This document shows, one piece after another, positions 51,009 to 59,769 of a stretch of 64,000 bases of DNA (positions are counted from its first letter, which is position 1; each line of letters starts with the position of its first letter). Under the pieces are notes generated by a model. That model did no database searches and was not told where the DNA came from. It saw only the letters and a program-made list of their open reading frames with translations. A program made the translations under genes and the position numbers. This stretch comes from Methanothrix soehngenii GP6 (GTDB taxonomy: Archaea > Halobacteriota > Methanosarcinia > Methanotrichales > Methanotrichaceae). The DNA lies in the NCBI RefSeq assembly GCF_000204415.1, contig NC_015416.1, forward strand, positions 2,294,001 through 2,358,000, in the 5' to 3' direction.

Positions 51009-52442
51009 TCAAATCCCCAGACGGATGTGCTTTATCTCCAGGAATGACTCCAGGCCATAGTGCCCCAGCTCCCGACCGATGCCGCTCTCCTTCCAGCCAC
51101 CAAAAGGCATCTGATAGTCCATCACATTGTTTATGTTAACCCCCACCCCTCCCGCCTCCAGCCTTTCTGCTGCCTGAATGCCCGTGGCAATGTCGCTAGT
51201 GTATATGTATGCGGCCAGGCCGTAATTCGAGTCGTTAGCCAGCTTTATGGCCTCGTCAACGGTCTCGAATCTCATAATCGGAGCTACTGGGCCAAAAGTC
51301 TCCTCTCTCATGATCTTCATCTTGTGGTCGGCCCGATCCAGGACGGTGGGCAGGAAAAAGTAGCCCTTTTCGAATGCCTCCCCCTCCGGCTCCCGGCCGC
51401 CGCAGAGGAGCTCTGCTCCCCTATCAAGGGCGTCCTTCATATGCTCTTTGGTCTTCTCACGCTGCTCATTGCTGAACATCGGCCCCAGGTCCACATTCTC
51501 TTTCAGGCCGTTGCCAATCCGCAGCCGCTCGGTCTGATGGACCAGTCTATCGGTGAACTCCTCTGCCACCTCATCTGCTACATATACCCGGTTGACGCTG
51601 ATGCAGATCTGCCCCATATTGGAAAAAGCTCGCTGAGCGCAGGCAGCAGCCGCTTTTTCGATATCGGCATCGCCACAGACTATGAAGGGCGATTGCCCTC
51701 CCAGCTCCAGTGAGACGCGTTTTATATGAAGGGCAGCCTGGGCCATTATCCATCGTCCGGTCTCTGTCTCTCCGGTGAAGGCGATCTTCCTGGAGATGGG
51801 GTTTTCCACCAGCTCTGCTCCCACCTCACTACCCGGACCGTGTACCACATTGACCACTCCTGCAGGAAGACCGGCGTCATAGATCGCCCGAACGAATTCC
51901 GTGGCGGCGACGGGAGCGCGGCTGGGCGGTTTGGCCACAAAAGTGCAGCCCGCAGCCAGGCACGGCCCCACCTTCCAGGAGAGAAGGTCCACCGGATAAT
52001 TCCAGGGGGTGATGAGGGCAGCGACGCCCACAGGCTGGCGGAGGACAACGCTCCGGCCACGGGATGTGGCCAGCCATTCCCCGACGTTCCTCCTGCCCTC
52101 TTCTGCATAATAGTCCAGGATACCAGCAGATGATAGGATCTCCGCTCGAGCATTTTTCAGGGGCTTTCCCTGCTCCTGAGTCAGCAGTCGGGCTATGGAC
52201 TTCGCCCTCTCTCGCACCAGATCCGCGGCAGAATGCAATAGCTCTGCCCTCTTCTCGCAGGCGGTCTCAGACCAGAGAGGAAATGCCTTCTTTGCCGCCT
52301 CCAAAGCCATCCGGGCATCCTGGCGAGTTCCTACGGAGACCAGAGCCACAGGCTCCTGGTTTGCTGGATTGCAAATCGTCTCCACCTTATGGGATGAAAT
52401 GGGGAGCTGTTCCCCGTCGATTATCATATGAGTCTGATGCAT
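51009..52442 (-). CDS. NAD(P)-dependent aldehyde dehydrogenase (succinate-semialdehyde/lactaldehyde dehydrogenase-like)
   Basis: About 477 aa. Key motifs are TPWNYPVDLLSWKVGPCLAA, KPPSRAPVAATEFV, VHGPGSEVGAELVENP (nucleotide loop), VSLELGGQSPFIVCGDAD (general-base Glu) and AFSNMGQICISVNRVYV with the catalytic Cys. EETFGPVAPIMRFETVDEAI is near the C-terminus. Substrate is uncertain within the family. ATG 52442 follows GGAGG at 6 nt. It converges with rsmA (36-nt gap). Confidence 0.92.
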   Translation of the reverse strand: MHQTHMIIDGEQLPISSHKVETICNPANQEPVALVSVGTRQDARMALEAAKKAFPLWSETACEKRAELLHSAADLVRERAKSIARLLTQEQGKPLKNARAEILSSAGILDYYAEEGRRNVGEWLATSRGRSVVLRQPVGVAALITPWNYPVDLLSWKVGPCLAAGCTFVAKPPSRAPVAATEFVRAIYDAGLPAGVVNVVHGPGSEVGAELVENPISRKIAFTGETETGRWIMAQAALHIKRVSLELGGQSPFIVCGDADIEKAAAACAQRAFSNMGQICISVNRVYVADEVAEEFTDRLVHQTERLRIGNGLKENVDLGPMFSNEQREKTKEHMKDALDRGAELLCGGREPEGEAFEKGYFFLPTVLDRADHKMKIMREETFGPVAPIMRFETVDEAIKLANDSNYGLAAYIYTSDIATGIQAAERLEAGGVGVNINNVMDYQMPFGGWKESGIGRELGHYGLESFLEIKHIRLGI

Positions 52443-52641
52443 GAAAGACCTCCGCATCGCCTATTTTATCCCTCCTGGCTGATAACCTTTGGGCCGGACC
52501 GATCAGAATGAATCGCCCCATTCATCTCCTTCATCCGGGGATGCATCATCCACAGACTGCTATAACATTTATATGGGTATAGGTTATGATAGAAAGCCAA
52601 AGATAATGATCGATCAAACATAGATTTGAGGTTTATGATAG

Positions 52642-52968
52642 ATGAAGTCGCCATGTGAGGAGATCGTCTGGAATGTGCTTCCCAGCATCAGAGCGGCTAT
52701 TGCCGAAGAACTGATCAAAAGAGGAATTTCTCAGAAGGATGTGTCCAAAATGCTGGGAATCACCCCCCCTGCGGTATCCCAGTATGTCTCGAAGAAGAGG
52801 GGCTACAATATCGAGTTCAGAGAGGATATCAGGGAGGCGATAGGAGGGCTTGCGGAAGATCTTATCGATGGAAAGGTCGATGATCTGGTGAGGAGGATCT
52901 GCGATATCTGCTGCATGCTTCAAGATGACGAGAGCGCTTGCATCTCAGGTCGATGCAAAGGGAAGTAA
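52642..52968 (+). CDS. HTH transcriptional regulator with C-terminal cysteine cluster
   Basis: 108 aa. The helix-turn-helix is ELIKRGISQKDVSKMLGITP followed by PAVSQYVSKKRG (residues about 24-56). The C-terminal helix carries cysteines (RRICDICCMLQDDESACISG RC), four or five in about 20 residues, which could bind a metal or Fe-S cluster. The gene lies about 80 nt upstream of larE on the same strand, so it may regulate the sulfur-transfer genes (inference). Confidence 0.82.
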   Translation: MKSPCEEIVWNVLPSIRAAIAEELIKRGISQKDVSKMLGITPPAVSQYVSKKRGYNIEFREDIREAIGGLAEDLIDGKVDDLVRRICDICCMLQDDESACISGRCKGK

Positions 52969-53047
52969 GAATCAAATCCAAATAGATCTCCAATGAATCC
53001 CAGATCTCCATATTCTCTATGCCCTCTGGAGAAGGAATGTTTTTGGA

Positions 53048-53854
53048 ATGTTAAAAATGAGCCATGACGGCAAGCTAAAAGATCTCAAAGATCGTATCCG
53101 GGAGAAAGAACGGCTGCTTATCTCGTATTCCGGTGGGGTGGACAGCAGCCTCCTGGCAAAGCTGGCTCATGATGTCTTGGGTGAGGGGGCGGTGGCAGTG
53201 ATCCTGGACAGCGAGATCTATCCCAGAAGCGAGCTGGAGGAGGCGGTTGCCCTGGCAGAATCCCTCGGTCTGGAGCTGAGGGTGGAGAGGTTCTCTATTC
53301 TCGATGACCAGGCTTTTTCTCAAAATCCATCCACTCGCTGCTATATCTGTAAAAAGAGGTCCAGTGCCATTCTCAAGAGGGTGGCTCAGAAAGAGGGTAT
53401 GAGCTGCATCGCCGATGGGGTGAACGCCGACGACCTCGATGACTATAGACCGGGCATTGCGGCCTGCAGCGAGGAGGGGATCTGGCATCCATTTGTCGAT
53501 TCGGGGATCACTAAAAAGGATATTCGCACCCTGGCTCAGGATATGGGACTGCCCGTCTGGGACAAGCCCTCTTCCGCCTGTCTGGCCTCGCGCATTCCCT
53601 ATAATGAGAGGATCACACGGGAAGGCTTACGAATGGTGGAAGAGGGGGAGGAATATTTGAAGAGCCTGGGATTTGGCCAGTTGCGGGTGAGGTCGCAGGG
53701 AAAGACGGCGCGAATCGAGCTGGAAGAGCAGGAGCTGGAAAGGGCGCTGGCTTGCAGGCAGGAGATAGTGATGAGGCTGAAGTGCATTGGTTTTGAATAT
53801 GTGACCCTGGACCTGGAGGGCTATAGAAGCGGTAGCTTAAACGAGGTTTTGTGA
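53048..53854 (+). CDS. larE: LarE-family ATP-dependent sulfur transferase
   Basis: 268 aa PP-loop pyrophosphatase (LLISYSGGVDSSLLAKL, residues about 23-39). LarE thiolates the nickel-pincer cofactor precursor in lactate racemase maturation. Cysteines lie at 98 and 101 (RCYICKKR) and 178 (SACLASRIPYNERIT). The last is the position of the sacrificial Cys in bacterial LarE; the three together resemble the Fe-S-binding LarE subgroup. larB and larC are not in this window, so its substrate here is uncertain. Stop overlaps the next GTG start. Confidence 0.88.
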   Translation: MLKMSHDGKLKDLKDRIREKERLLISYSGGVDSSLLAKLAHDVLGEGAVAVILDSEIYPRSELEEAVALAESLGLELRVERFSILDDQAFSQNPSTRCYICKKRSSAILKRVAQKEGMSCIADGVNADDLDDYRPGIAACSEEGIWHPFVDSGITKKDIRTLAQDMGLPVWDKPSSACLASRIPYNERITREGLRMVEEGEEYLKSLGFGQLRVRSQGKTARIELEEQELERALACRQEIVMRLKCIGFEYVTLDLEGYRSGSLNEVL

Positions 53855-55140
53855 AAGTTCAAGAGATTCGATCCGATTTTCCCATTCTCGATGATCTCAT
53901 CTATCTGGATAGCGCCGCCACCAGCCTTACTCCTGAGCCCGTCTTAGAAGCTGTCCTGAGCTACTACCGCAGCTACAGGGCCAATGTGGGCCGGGGGGTC
54001 TACCGCCAGGCCCAGATCGCTGACCAGAGGTACAGAGACGCTCATCTCAAGGTGGCGGGTTTTGTGGGGGGAGAAGATGGAACTGCCGTCTTCACCAGGA
54101 ACACAACCGAGTCGATCAACCTAGTGGCCAGGGGCCTGGACTGGAAGAGGGGGGACCGAATTGTGACCACATTGCTCGAACACCATTCCAACCTCCTGCC
54201 CTGGATGAGGCTGAAGGAGGTGGGGATCGATCTGGAGGTCATAGCTCCGGATAAAATGGGGAGGATCGATCTGGCCGACCTTGAAAGAGCCATAAACAAG
54301 AAAACCAGGCTGGTCGCCATGAGCCATCTATCCAATGCCCTTGGCACCATTCTGCCTGCAAGAGAGGTCGGCCGGATCTGCCGTGAGCGGGGAGTTCTCT
54401 TTCTGCTGGATGCCGCCCAGTCCCTGCCCCATATGGCAGTGAATGTTAAAGACATAGATTGCGATTTTTTATGCTTTTCCGGCCACAAGATGCTCGGGCC
54501 CACGGGATCGGGAGTGCTCTGGATCAGGGAGCTGGAGGATGGCAAGAGGAATGGAGAGCAGAGGAGGGCAAAAGGGCAGAGAATGAGCAGTCATGCCAGC
54601 AAGAACCAGGACTCCGGGAAGAAGCTGGGTGGCACGGAACTGGCGCCCCTATTGGCAGGAGGAGGGATGGTAGAGGACGTCTTTGACGACGGATTCACCT
54701 TTAAGAGGGGCTATGAGGGCTATGAGGCGGGAACGCCGGACATCTCCGCCGGCATTGGTCTGGGCGCTGCAGTGGACTACTTAGCCCGGATAGGGATCGA
54801 TGAAGTTCACGATCATGAGATGAGTCTCACCAGGAGGCTGCTTAAAGGATTGGATGGGATCGGAGGCCTGGAGGTCTACGGACCGGGGGCTGATAGCCCC
54901 GTGGAGCGGGGAGGAGTGGTCTCATTTGGGATAGAGGGCCTCTTGCCCCATGAGATCGCCCTGATGCTCGACCAGGCCTCCAACATCTGCATTCGCTCGG
55001 GGCACCATTGCTGCATCCCCCTGATGAGGCACCTGGGATTAAAGCATGGCACCGCCCGAGCATCGCTGTATCTTTATAATACCGATGAGGAGATCGAGAA
55101 GCTCCTGGGGAATTTGGAGCAAATCGCCAGGATGGCTTAA
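53851..55140 (+). CDS. Cysteine desulfurase (SufS/CsdA-type, class V aminotransferase)
   Basis: 429 aa. PLP lysine K213 lies in CFSGHKMLGPTGSGVLW, and substrate/PLP motifs are LEHHSNLLPW and LLDAAQSLPHM. The catalytic Cys is C387 in IRSGHHCCIPLM. Residues about 231-262 are a charged, low-complexity insert (GKRNGEQRRAKGQRMSSHAS) between the PLP site and GGGMVEDV that other family members lack. The GTG start overlaps the larE stop (GTGA), implying coupling. It releases sulfur from cysteine, probably feeding LarE, FdhD or the thiolase nearby (inference). Confidence 0.92.
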   Translation: MKVQEIRSDFPILDDLIYLDSAATSLTPEPVLEAVLSYYRSYRANVGRGVYRQAQIADQRYRDAHLKVAGFVGGEDGTAVFTRNTTESINLVARGLDWKRGDRIVTTLLEHHSNLLPWMRLKEVGIDLEVIAPDKMGRIDLADLERAINKKTRLVAMSHLSNALGTILPAREVGRICRERGVLFLLDAAQSLPHMAVNVKDIDCDFLCFSGHKMLGPTGSGVLWIRELEDGKRNGEQRRAKGQRMSSHASKNQDSGKKLGGTELAPLLAGGGMVEDVFDDGFTFKRGYEGYEAGTPDISAGIGLGAAVDYLARIGIDEVHDHEMSLTRRLLKGLDGIGGLEVYGPGADSPVERGGVVSFGIEGLLPHEIALMLDQASNICIRSGHHCCIPLMRHLGLKHGTARASLYLYNTDEEIEKLLGNLEQIARMA

Positions 55141-55156
55141 GGGAACGCATGAGAAG

Positions 55157-55912
55157 ATGATAAAAGACTTTGAGTGCCTTAAGGTGGACGAGATCAAGGT
55201 CGAGAAAGCCATCTGCCCGGTGGCGGAGGAGGTTCCCTTATCTATTTTCATCAACGGCCGCCATTTCGCCACCGCTATGATCAGCCCCCAGATGAGAAAA
55301 GAGTTCGTGGCGGGGCACCTTTATTCCGAGAGGATCGTCTCTGCCGTCGAGGAGATAGAATCTATAGAGGTGGAGGGAGATGTGGCCAGGGCAATAGTCG
55401 CCAATCCCATTCGAGCGATAGTCCCCAGGAGGCCCATTGTGAGCGGCTGCGGGGGCATAGCCTCATTTCTCGATGAGTCAAAGCTCCCCCGGATAAAATC
55501 CGATCTGACGATCAATAAAAAACAAGCTCAGGAGGCGATGAAGGCCATATCCCTCTCCGAGACGCACATCGCTACGGGCGGGGTTCACTCAGTTGGGCTC
55601 TTCGATCAATCCGGGCCTGTATCGATCATCGAGGACATAGGAAGGCACAATGCCCTGGATAAGGCCATAGGCAGCCTGATCATCAAAGGGGAGAGATTCG
55701 ACCTGGGCCGGGCGTTTGCCGCCTGCACCGGCCGGGTCTCCTCGGACATGGCCCTGAAGTGCTCTGTAGCCGGCATCCCCATAGTCGTCTCCCGGGGGGC
55801 GACGACGGGCCTGGCCATAACCATTGCTCAGAGGACGGGTCTTGGCATCATCGGTTTTCTGCGGGGGAAGAGGCTGTCCGTTTATGCCAATCCGGAGAGG
55901 TTTGTGATTTGA
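55157..55912 (+). CDS. fdhD: Formate dehydrogenase accessory sulfurtransferase FdhD
   Basis: About 251 aa. FdhD moves sulfur from a cysteine desulfurase to the molybdenum or tungsten bis-MGD cofactor. Conserved parts are EEVPLSIFINGRHFATAMIS, RKEFVAGHLYSERI, VSGCGGIASFL, and SIIEDIGRHNALDKAIGSLI, GRVSSDMALKCSVAGIPIVV. The bacterial CxxC active loop is reduced to a single Cys (SGCGGIA). ATG 55157 lies 14 nt after the desulfurase stop. MobB and the FNT channel elsewhere in the window fit with formate dehydrogenase maturation. Confidence 0.93.
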   Translation: MIKDFECLKVDEIKVEKAICPVAEEVPLSIFINGRHFATAMISPQMRKEFVAGHLYSERIVSAVEEIESIEVEGDVARAIVANPIRAIVPRRPIVSGCGGIASFLDESKLPRIKSDLTINKKQAQEAMKAISLSETHIATGGVHSVGLFDQSGPVSIIEDIGRHNALDKAIGSLIIKGERFDLGRAFAACTGRVSSDMALKCSVAGIPIVVSRGATTGLAITIAQRTGLGIIGFLRGKRLSVYANPERFVI

Positions 55913-55936
55913 GGTTGACTGAATGAGGTCGCCTAA

Positions 55937-56863
55937 ATGATCTGCTCCCTCTGTCAGGAACGGGCGATCGTTTCCCAGCGCTACCTCGGCCGGCACCTCT
56001 GCCAGGATCATTTCATCCAGGATTTTGAGGGGCGAATGGTCCAGACAATCGTTGTGAACCGGATGATCGAGAAGGGAGAGCGGATCGCAGTGGCGGTGAG
56101 CGGAGGGAAGGACAGCACTGCCCTTCTATTTGCCTTAAGCCGGGTTCTAGCCGAAAAAGAGGTGGAAATGGTGGCGTTGACTGTAGATGAAGGCATCGCA
56201 GGCTACCGGGATGATACCATCGTGGCTGCAAAGAGGATCGCCCGGCAGATGGGAGTGGAGCAGGTGATCATCTCATTCCAGGAGGAGTACGGCTGGAGCC
56301 TGGACGAGATGGTGGTGGGAGCAGAGGTCGCGCCCTGCACCTACTGCGGGGTATTTCGCAAGAACGCATTGAACTGCGCTGCCAAAAGCCTGGGGGTGAC
56401 AAAGCTCGCCACCGGCCACAACCAGGACGATGAGGCCCAGTCGGTGATGATGAACTATCTGAAGGGGGATATGGAGCGTCTGATGCGCTTTCGGCCCAGA
56501 AGGGAGCAGCCGGGGCTGATTCCCAGGATCAAGCCCCTGCGAGACATTCCTGAAAAGGAGATCGCCCTCTATGCCATGGTTAACGGGATCTATTTCGAGT
56601 CCAGGGAGTGCCCCTATGCCCGGCTCTCTTTAAGAGCAGATGTGCGGGATATGATGAACCGGATGGAGAGCCTCTTTCCCGGAACCCGGCAGAAGACGCT
56701 GCAGGGATTTGAGAGGATCGAGGAGCTGTGCCGAGGAGACTGGGCGCAGATGGAGCTGGCGGAGTGTAGGGAATGCGGCGAGCCATGTGTGGGGAAGAGG
56801 TGCAAGGCCTGCGAGCTCTTGGGAAGGCTGAGACCTAACCTCCCGGATCAAATAGGAGCATAA
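55937..56863 (+). CDS. tRNA 2-thiolation protein (Ncs6/TtuA/CTU1 family)
   Basis: 308 aa. An N-terminal zinc finger (ICSLCQERAIVSQRYLGRHL CQDH) is followed by the PP-loop VAVSGGKDSTALLFALS, the Fe-S cysteine motif EVAPCTYCGVFRKNALNCAA, TKLATGHNQDDEAQSVMMNY, and a C-terminal zinc ribbon (CRECGEPC ... RCKACELL). It adenylates the target uridine and inserts sulfur into tRNA wobble or T-loop uridine. It is the last gene of the sulfur-transfer run (25 nt after fdhD). Confidence 0.9.
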   Translation: MICSLCQERAIVSQRYLGRHLCQDHFIQDFEGRMVQTIVVNRMIEKGERIAVAVSGGKDSTALLFALSRVLAEKEVEMVALTVDEGIAGYRDDTIVAAKRIARQMGVEQVIISFQEEYGWSLDEMVVGAEVAPCTYCGVFRKNALNCAAKSLGVTKLATGHNQDDEAQSVMMNYLKGDMERLMRFRPRREQPGLIPRIKPLRDIPEKEIALYAMVNGIYFESRECPYARLSLRADVRDMMNRMESLFPGTRQKTLQGFERIEELCRGDWAQMELAECRECGEPCVGKRCKACELLGRLRPNLPDQIGA

Positions 56864-56894
56864 ACCGATCAATATCAATTATGAAGCCTCTATT

Positions 56895-58575
56895 TTGAGA
56901 AATAACTCATATTAGCCTTGCGTGGCGAAAGGTATTTATACTTTATGCGCCTACTTATATTGAGGCACATAATGAAACCCACTAGAAGAATCAAAGTGAA
57001 AAATGGTATCGAATATTGGTATGAAGAAACACCCTATTATGATAAGGAGAAGAAGCAGATCAGACATAGATCAAAATATTTAGGCAGAAATGTCGATGGC
57101 CAGCCGGTCCGGATGCGTTCCGCTCCATCTGAGATCAAAGAGAAGACAAAGAAGAAAACTGCAGAAGTCAAGTCATCTTTTGATTATGGTTCTATACTTG
57201 TGCTCCAGTCAATAATGGAAGAACTTAACTTAGATCGCTATCTAGAGAACCTATTACCCTCAACCGAGGCGTCCATGATTCGCGCATTGGCATTCAACCG
57301 AATCATAAGACCTACGGCAATGAAGAACGTCGATTCATGGTACGAAGGGACCGCTCTTGCTCTTGAATCTCCTCAAATCGACCTTGCCAGCCAGCGAGTA
57401 AGTGAACTTCTCTGCCGGGTGGGTGAAAGCAATATCCCTGACCGCTTTATGTCCCAACTGATTGAAGGAACCAGCACCAAAAGCACTCTCATTTACGATA
57501 TTACAAGCCTATCAAGTTACTCTCAACTTATCAACCTTCTTGAGTATGGATATAATCGCGATGGAGCGGATCTTCCGCAAATTAATATGTCCTTGATTAT
57601 GGATAAGGACAAAGGAATCCCTGTGATGTATGACATCTTCCCTGGAAGCATTTCTGATGTCAGTACGCTTTCCGGCACTTTGAAAAAGATTAAAGCTCAC
57701 GGAGTCCAAAACTATGTTGCTGTGATGGATCGGGGATTCTTTAGCTTGGGCAATCTCTGTGAGTTGTTGGACAATAAAATTTCGTTTGTCATGGCTGCTA
57801 AGTTGCAGTTGAATGATCTGAAGCAACTAATGACCGAAGCGCAAAAGGACATCGATGACGTAAAATACCTGCATAAGTTTAACAACGAGCCAATTTTTGC
57901 TAAGCCAATTACATATAATATTGATAATATGGAAGTCCGCGGGTACGTGTATTATGATCCTAAATTGGAGCAAAACGAGAAGCAGACCCTTCTTAGCAGG
58001 TTGTACGATATTCGAGAAGAGCTGCTCAAGGTTCGCTTGAAGAAGAACAGCAGTCCTCAAGTGGCTTTTAAAGAGAAAGCGCGAGGATTCGGAAACTTCT
58101 TTGAATGGAATGTGGTAGATAATCGCTTTGATGTTTCGATTAAACAGAATGCTGTGACTCAAAGAATGAATAAAATGGGTAAGTATATCCTGTTCTACTC
58201 AGGGGACTTCGACTGGCTAAATTGTCTTTCTCTTTATCGGGAGCGCGATGAAATCGAAAAAAGCTTTAAGGCTCTGAAGAACGAAATCGATATCCTTCCG
58301 CTGAATACTCATAGTGAAAAGACAACAAGAGGCTTCATCTTCGTCGCTTTCCTGAGTCTAATCATTAGGACGAGGTTGATCAATATGATGAGAGAAGCGA
58401 AGCTACTGGATAAGTATTCTGTTGAACTCTTGCTTCTGCAATTGGAGAAATTGAGAAAAATCACTTTGGCGGACGGACAGATATTAGTCACCGAAATGAC
58501 AAAAAAACAGAGGGAAATACTTCAGGCGCTAAACCTGTGCGCCTGAACTTTTCGGGAGGTTAGGCTGAGAGGATG
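56895..58575 (+). mobile_element. IS1634-family insertion sequence (ends approximate)
   Basis: A single transposase gene makes up most of the element. The left flank (about 56.90 kb) and the right flank (about 58.57 kb) share only short matches (AGCCT and CGAAA in inverted order), so I cannot fix the terminal repeats or a target duplication. The base composition is more A/T-rich than the neighbouring ncs6 gene, consistent with recent acquisition. Confidence 0.6.
56972..58546 (+). CDS. IS1634-family DDE transposase
   Basis: 524 aa from ATG 56972, which gives M-KPTRRIKVKNGIEYWYEE; an in-frame start at 56918 adds unconserved residues. First catalytic Asp in LIYDITSLSSYSQL, second in VAVMDRGFFSLGNL, and the YREK motif with the catalytic Glu in YRERDEIEKSFKALKNEI. 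RIRxRLxNMM-like C-terminal region (TRLINMMREAKLLDKYS) is complete. The gene appears intact and could be active. Confidence 0.92.
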   Translation: MKPTRRIKVKNGIEYWYEETPYYDKEKKQIRHRSKYLGRNVDGQPVRMRSAPSEIKEKTKKKTAEVKSSFDYGSILVLQSIMEELNLDRYLENLLPSTEASMIRALAFNRIIRPTAMKNVDSWYEGTALALESPQIDLASQRVSELLCRVGESNIPDRFMSQLIEGTSTKSTLIYDITSLSSYSQLINLLEYGYNRDGADLPQINMSLIMDKDKGIPVMYDIFPGSISDVSTLSGTLKKIKAHGVQNYVAVMDRGFFSLGNLCELLDNKISFVMAAKLQLNDLKQLMTEAQKDIDDVKYLHKFNNEPIFAKPITYNIDNMEVRGYVYYDPKLEQNEKQTLLSRLYDIREELLKVRLKKNSSPQVAFKEKARGFGNFFEWNVVDNRFDVSIKQNAVTQRMNKMGKYILFYSGDFDWLNCLSLYRERDEIEKSFKALKNEIDILPLNTHSEKTTRGFIFVAFLSLIIRTRLINMMREAKLLDKYSVELLLLQLEKLRKITLADGQILVTEMTKKQREILQALNLCA

Positions 58576-58778
58576 ATGGATCTAGGTGCCTGTACCTCGC
58601 GGGATAATAATGAGAGATGCTCGGGAAAATACCTTCCACTTATATCTCGAAGAAAGGCTAATGCATCTTAACTGAGATATGCCACCCCTCCCCGAAGACA
58701 TCCTGCCCGGCCAAGGGAAAGACAAATGGCCGTTGCATAAATAAGGAGATGAAGATTTCTTGCATTCATCTGACTTCG
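58576..58778. other. Intergenic region with a 21-codon frame
   Basis: A plus-strand frame from ATG 58679 to TAA 58744 reads MPPLPEDILPGQGKDKWPLHK, possibly the first residues of a lost gene. There is otherwise nothing convincing. Confidence 0.25.
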
Positions 58779-59126
58779 CTACCGGTCCATATCAGCCAAT
58801 ACATTTTCCAGCATGGATCGAAGCTCAGGAAATTCTATGGTCACAGTTGTCCAGACGATCGACAGGTCAACCTTGAAATAGCCATGGACGAGCCGATCTC
58901 TGATTCCTGCCATATCGCGCCAGGGAATCTCTGGGTATCTTTCTCTAATTTGATCCGGGATATGTTTTGTTGCCTCGCCTACAACCTCTATGCACTTTGT
59001 CACTGAAAGAACAGTCTTTTTATCGCTTTTAAATTCATCAAATGTCATATCTCTAATAAATTCTTCAGCGTAGTTCATGTGCTCAATGATATCCTCGAGA
59101 TAACTCCCATAATCCCGTTTCTTCAT
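58779..59126 (-). CDS. hepT: HepT-family toxin (DUF86 RNase-like)
   Basis: 115 aa helical protein. The HEPN active-site motif is RDRLVHGYFKVDLSIVW (Rx4H with a following Tyr). The family cleaves RNA unless it is AMPylated by its partner MntA. It starts MKKRDYGSYLEDIIEHMNYA, and its ATG overlaps the mntA stop by four bases, so they form one operon. Confidence 0.93.
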   Translation of the reverse strand: MKKRDYGSYLEDIIEHMNYAEEFIRDMTFDEFKSDKKTVLSVTKCIEVVGEATKHIPDQIRERYPEIPWRDMAGIRDRLVHGYFKVDLSIVWTTVTIEFPELRSMLENVLADMDR

Positions 59127-59416
59127 ACGTAAATTACCTCTTTGAGGATATGCCCGCTTACCCTCGGTTTGAGGCCCGACTTTGTGACCAGATCTACCTT
59201 CTCACCAATCTTGTCGCTCAAGTAATTCTGCAAACCCACGTATTGTACCAGGCCAATTGGCTCCTCAAAATCAATCAGCAAATCGAGATCGCTGGTATCC
59301 TTTTGCTCGCCTCGCACGAAAGATCCGAAGATGCCGATCTCCTTTACTTTAAATTTTTTTTTGAGGATTGGCTTTTGATCTTTAAGGACTCTCTCGATCT
59401 CTTGAAGGGTTTTCAT
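59123..59416 (-). CDS. mntA: MntA-family nucleotidyltransferase antitoxin
   Basis: 97 aa minimal nucleotidyltransferase. The motif GIFGSFVRGEQKDTSDLDLL contains the GS and DxD residues. It transfers AMP to the Tyr of HepT, blocking toxicity (family knowledge). ATG 59416 follows a GGTGG site at 7 nt; GTG 59431 is less likely. It precedes hepT. Confidence 0.92.
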   Translation of the reverse strand: MKTLQEIERVLKDQKPILKKKFKVKEIGIFGSFVRGEQKDTSDLDLLIDFEEPIGLVQYVGLQNYLSDKIGEKVDLVTKSGLKPRVSGHILKEVIYV

Positions 59417-59478
59417 TTTAGTTGCCACCATCCAATCGAGCAGGTTTCAGGATCTCTTATCTCAACCAGGATTGCTAT

Positions 59479-59646
59479 CTAAATCTTAGATTCAGATCCT
59501 CGACCGCGTAGATCAGGCTCATTTCCCAGAAGCTGGGCTAGAACTCTCTCGGAAAGCCTCATAAGGCCTCTCGTAATTGCTCTATCTTCACCATGCTCCA
59601 ACAGATCACCAGGAATTTGCATGCAGCTTCTGGCACTCTCACCCAT
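59479..59646 (-). CDS. Possible 55-aa protein upstream of mntA
   Basis: ATG 59646 to TAG 59479, reading MGESARSCMQIPGDLLEHGE then DRAITRGLMRLSERVLAQLL and ending RGRGSESKI. A TATA-like TTTAAATATC on the minus strand (about 59664-59673) lies about 22 nt upstream, fitting a leaderless transcript. Codon usage is coding-like. It ends 62 nt before mntA on the same strand, so it may be part of that transcript. Family unknown. Confidence 0.5.
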   Translation of the reverse strand: MGESARSCMQIPGDLLEHGEDRAITRGLMRLSERVLAQLLGNEPDLRGRGSESKI

Positions 59647-59769
59647 GATACTGCTTTTGGATTTCTTGATATTTAAAGCATGGGCTGAAAAATTTCAACG
59701 ATCCGAGAAACCGATCCAGAAGACTTATCTTTTTATCCCGCCAAACACTCCTCCAAGGATGTGTTGCAG

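Noticed and set aside
58679-58744. 21-codon frame MPPLPEDILPGQGKDKWPLHK as a gene
   Set aside because: Too short, with no ribosome binding site; possibly the start of a lost gene, so mentioned only in the intergenic entry.
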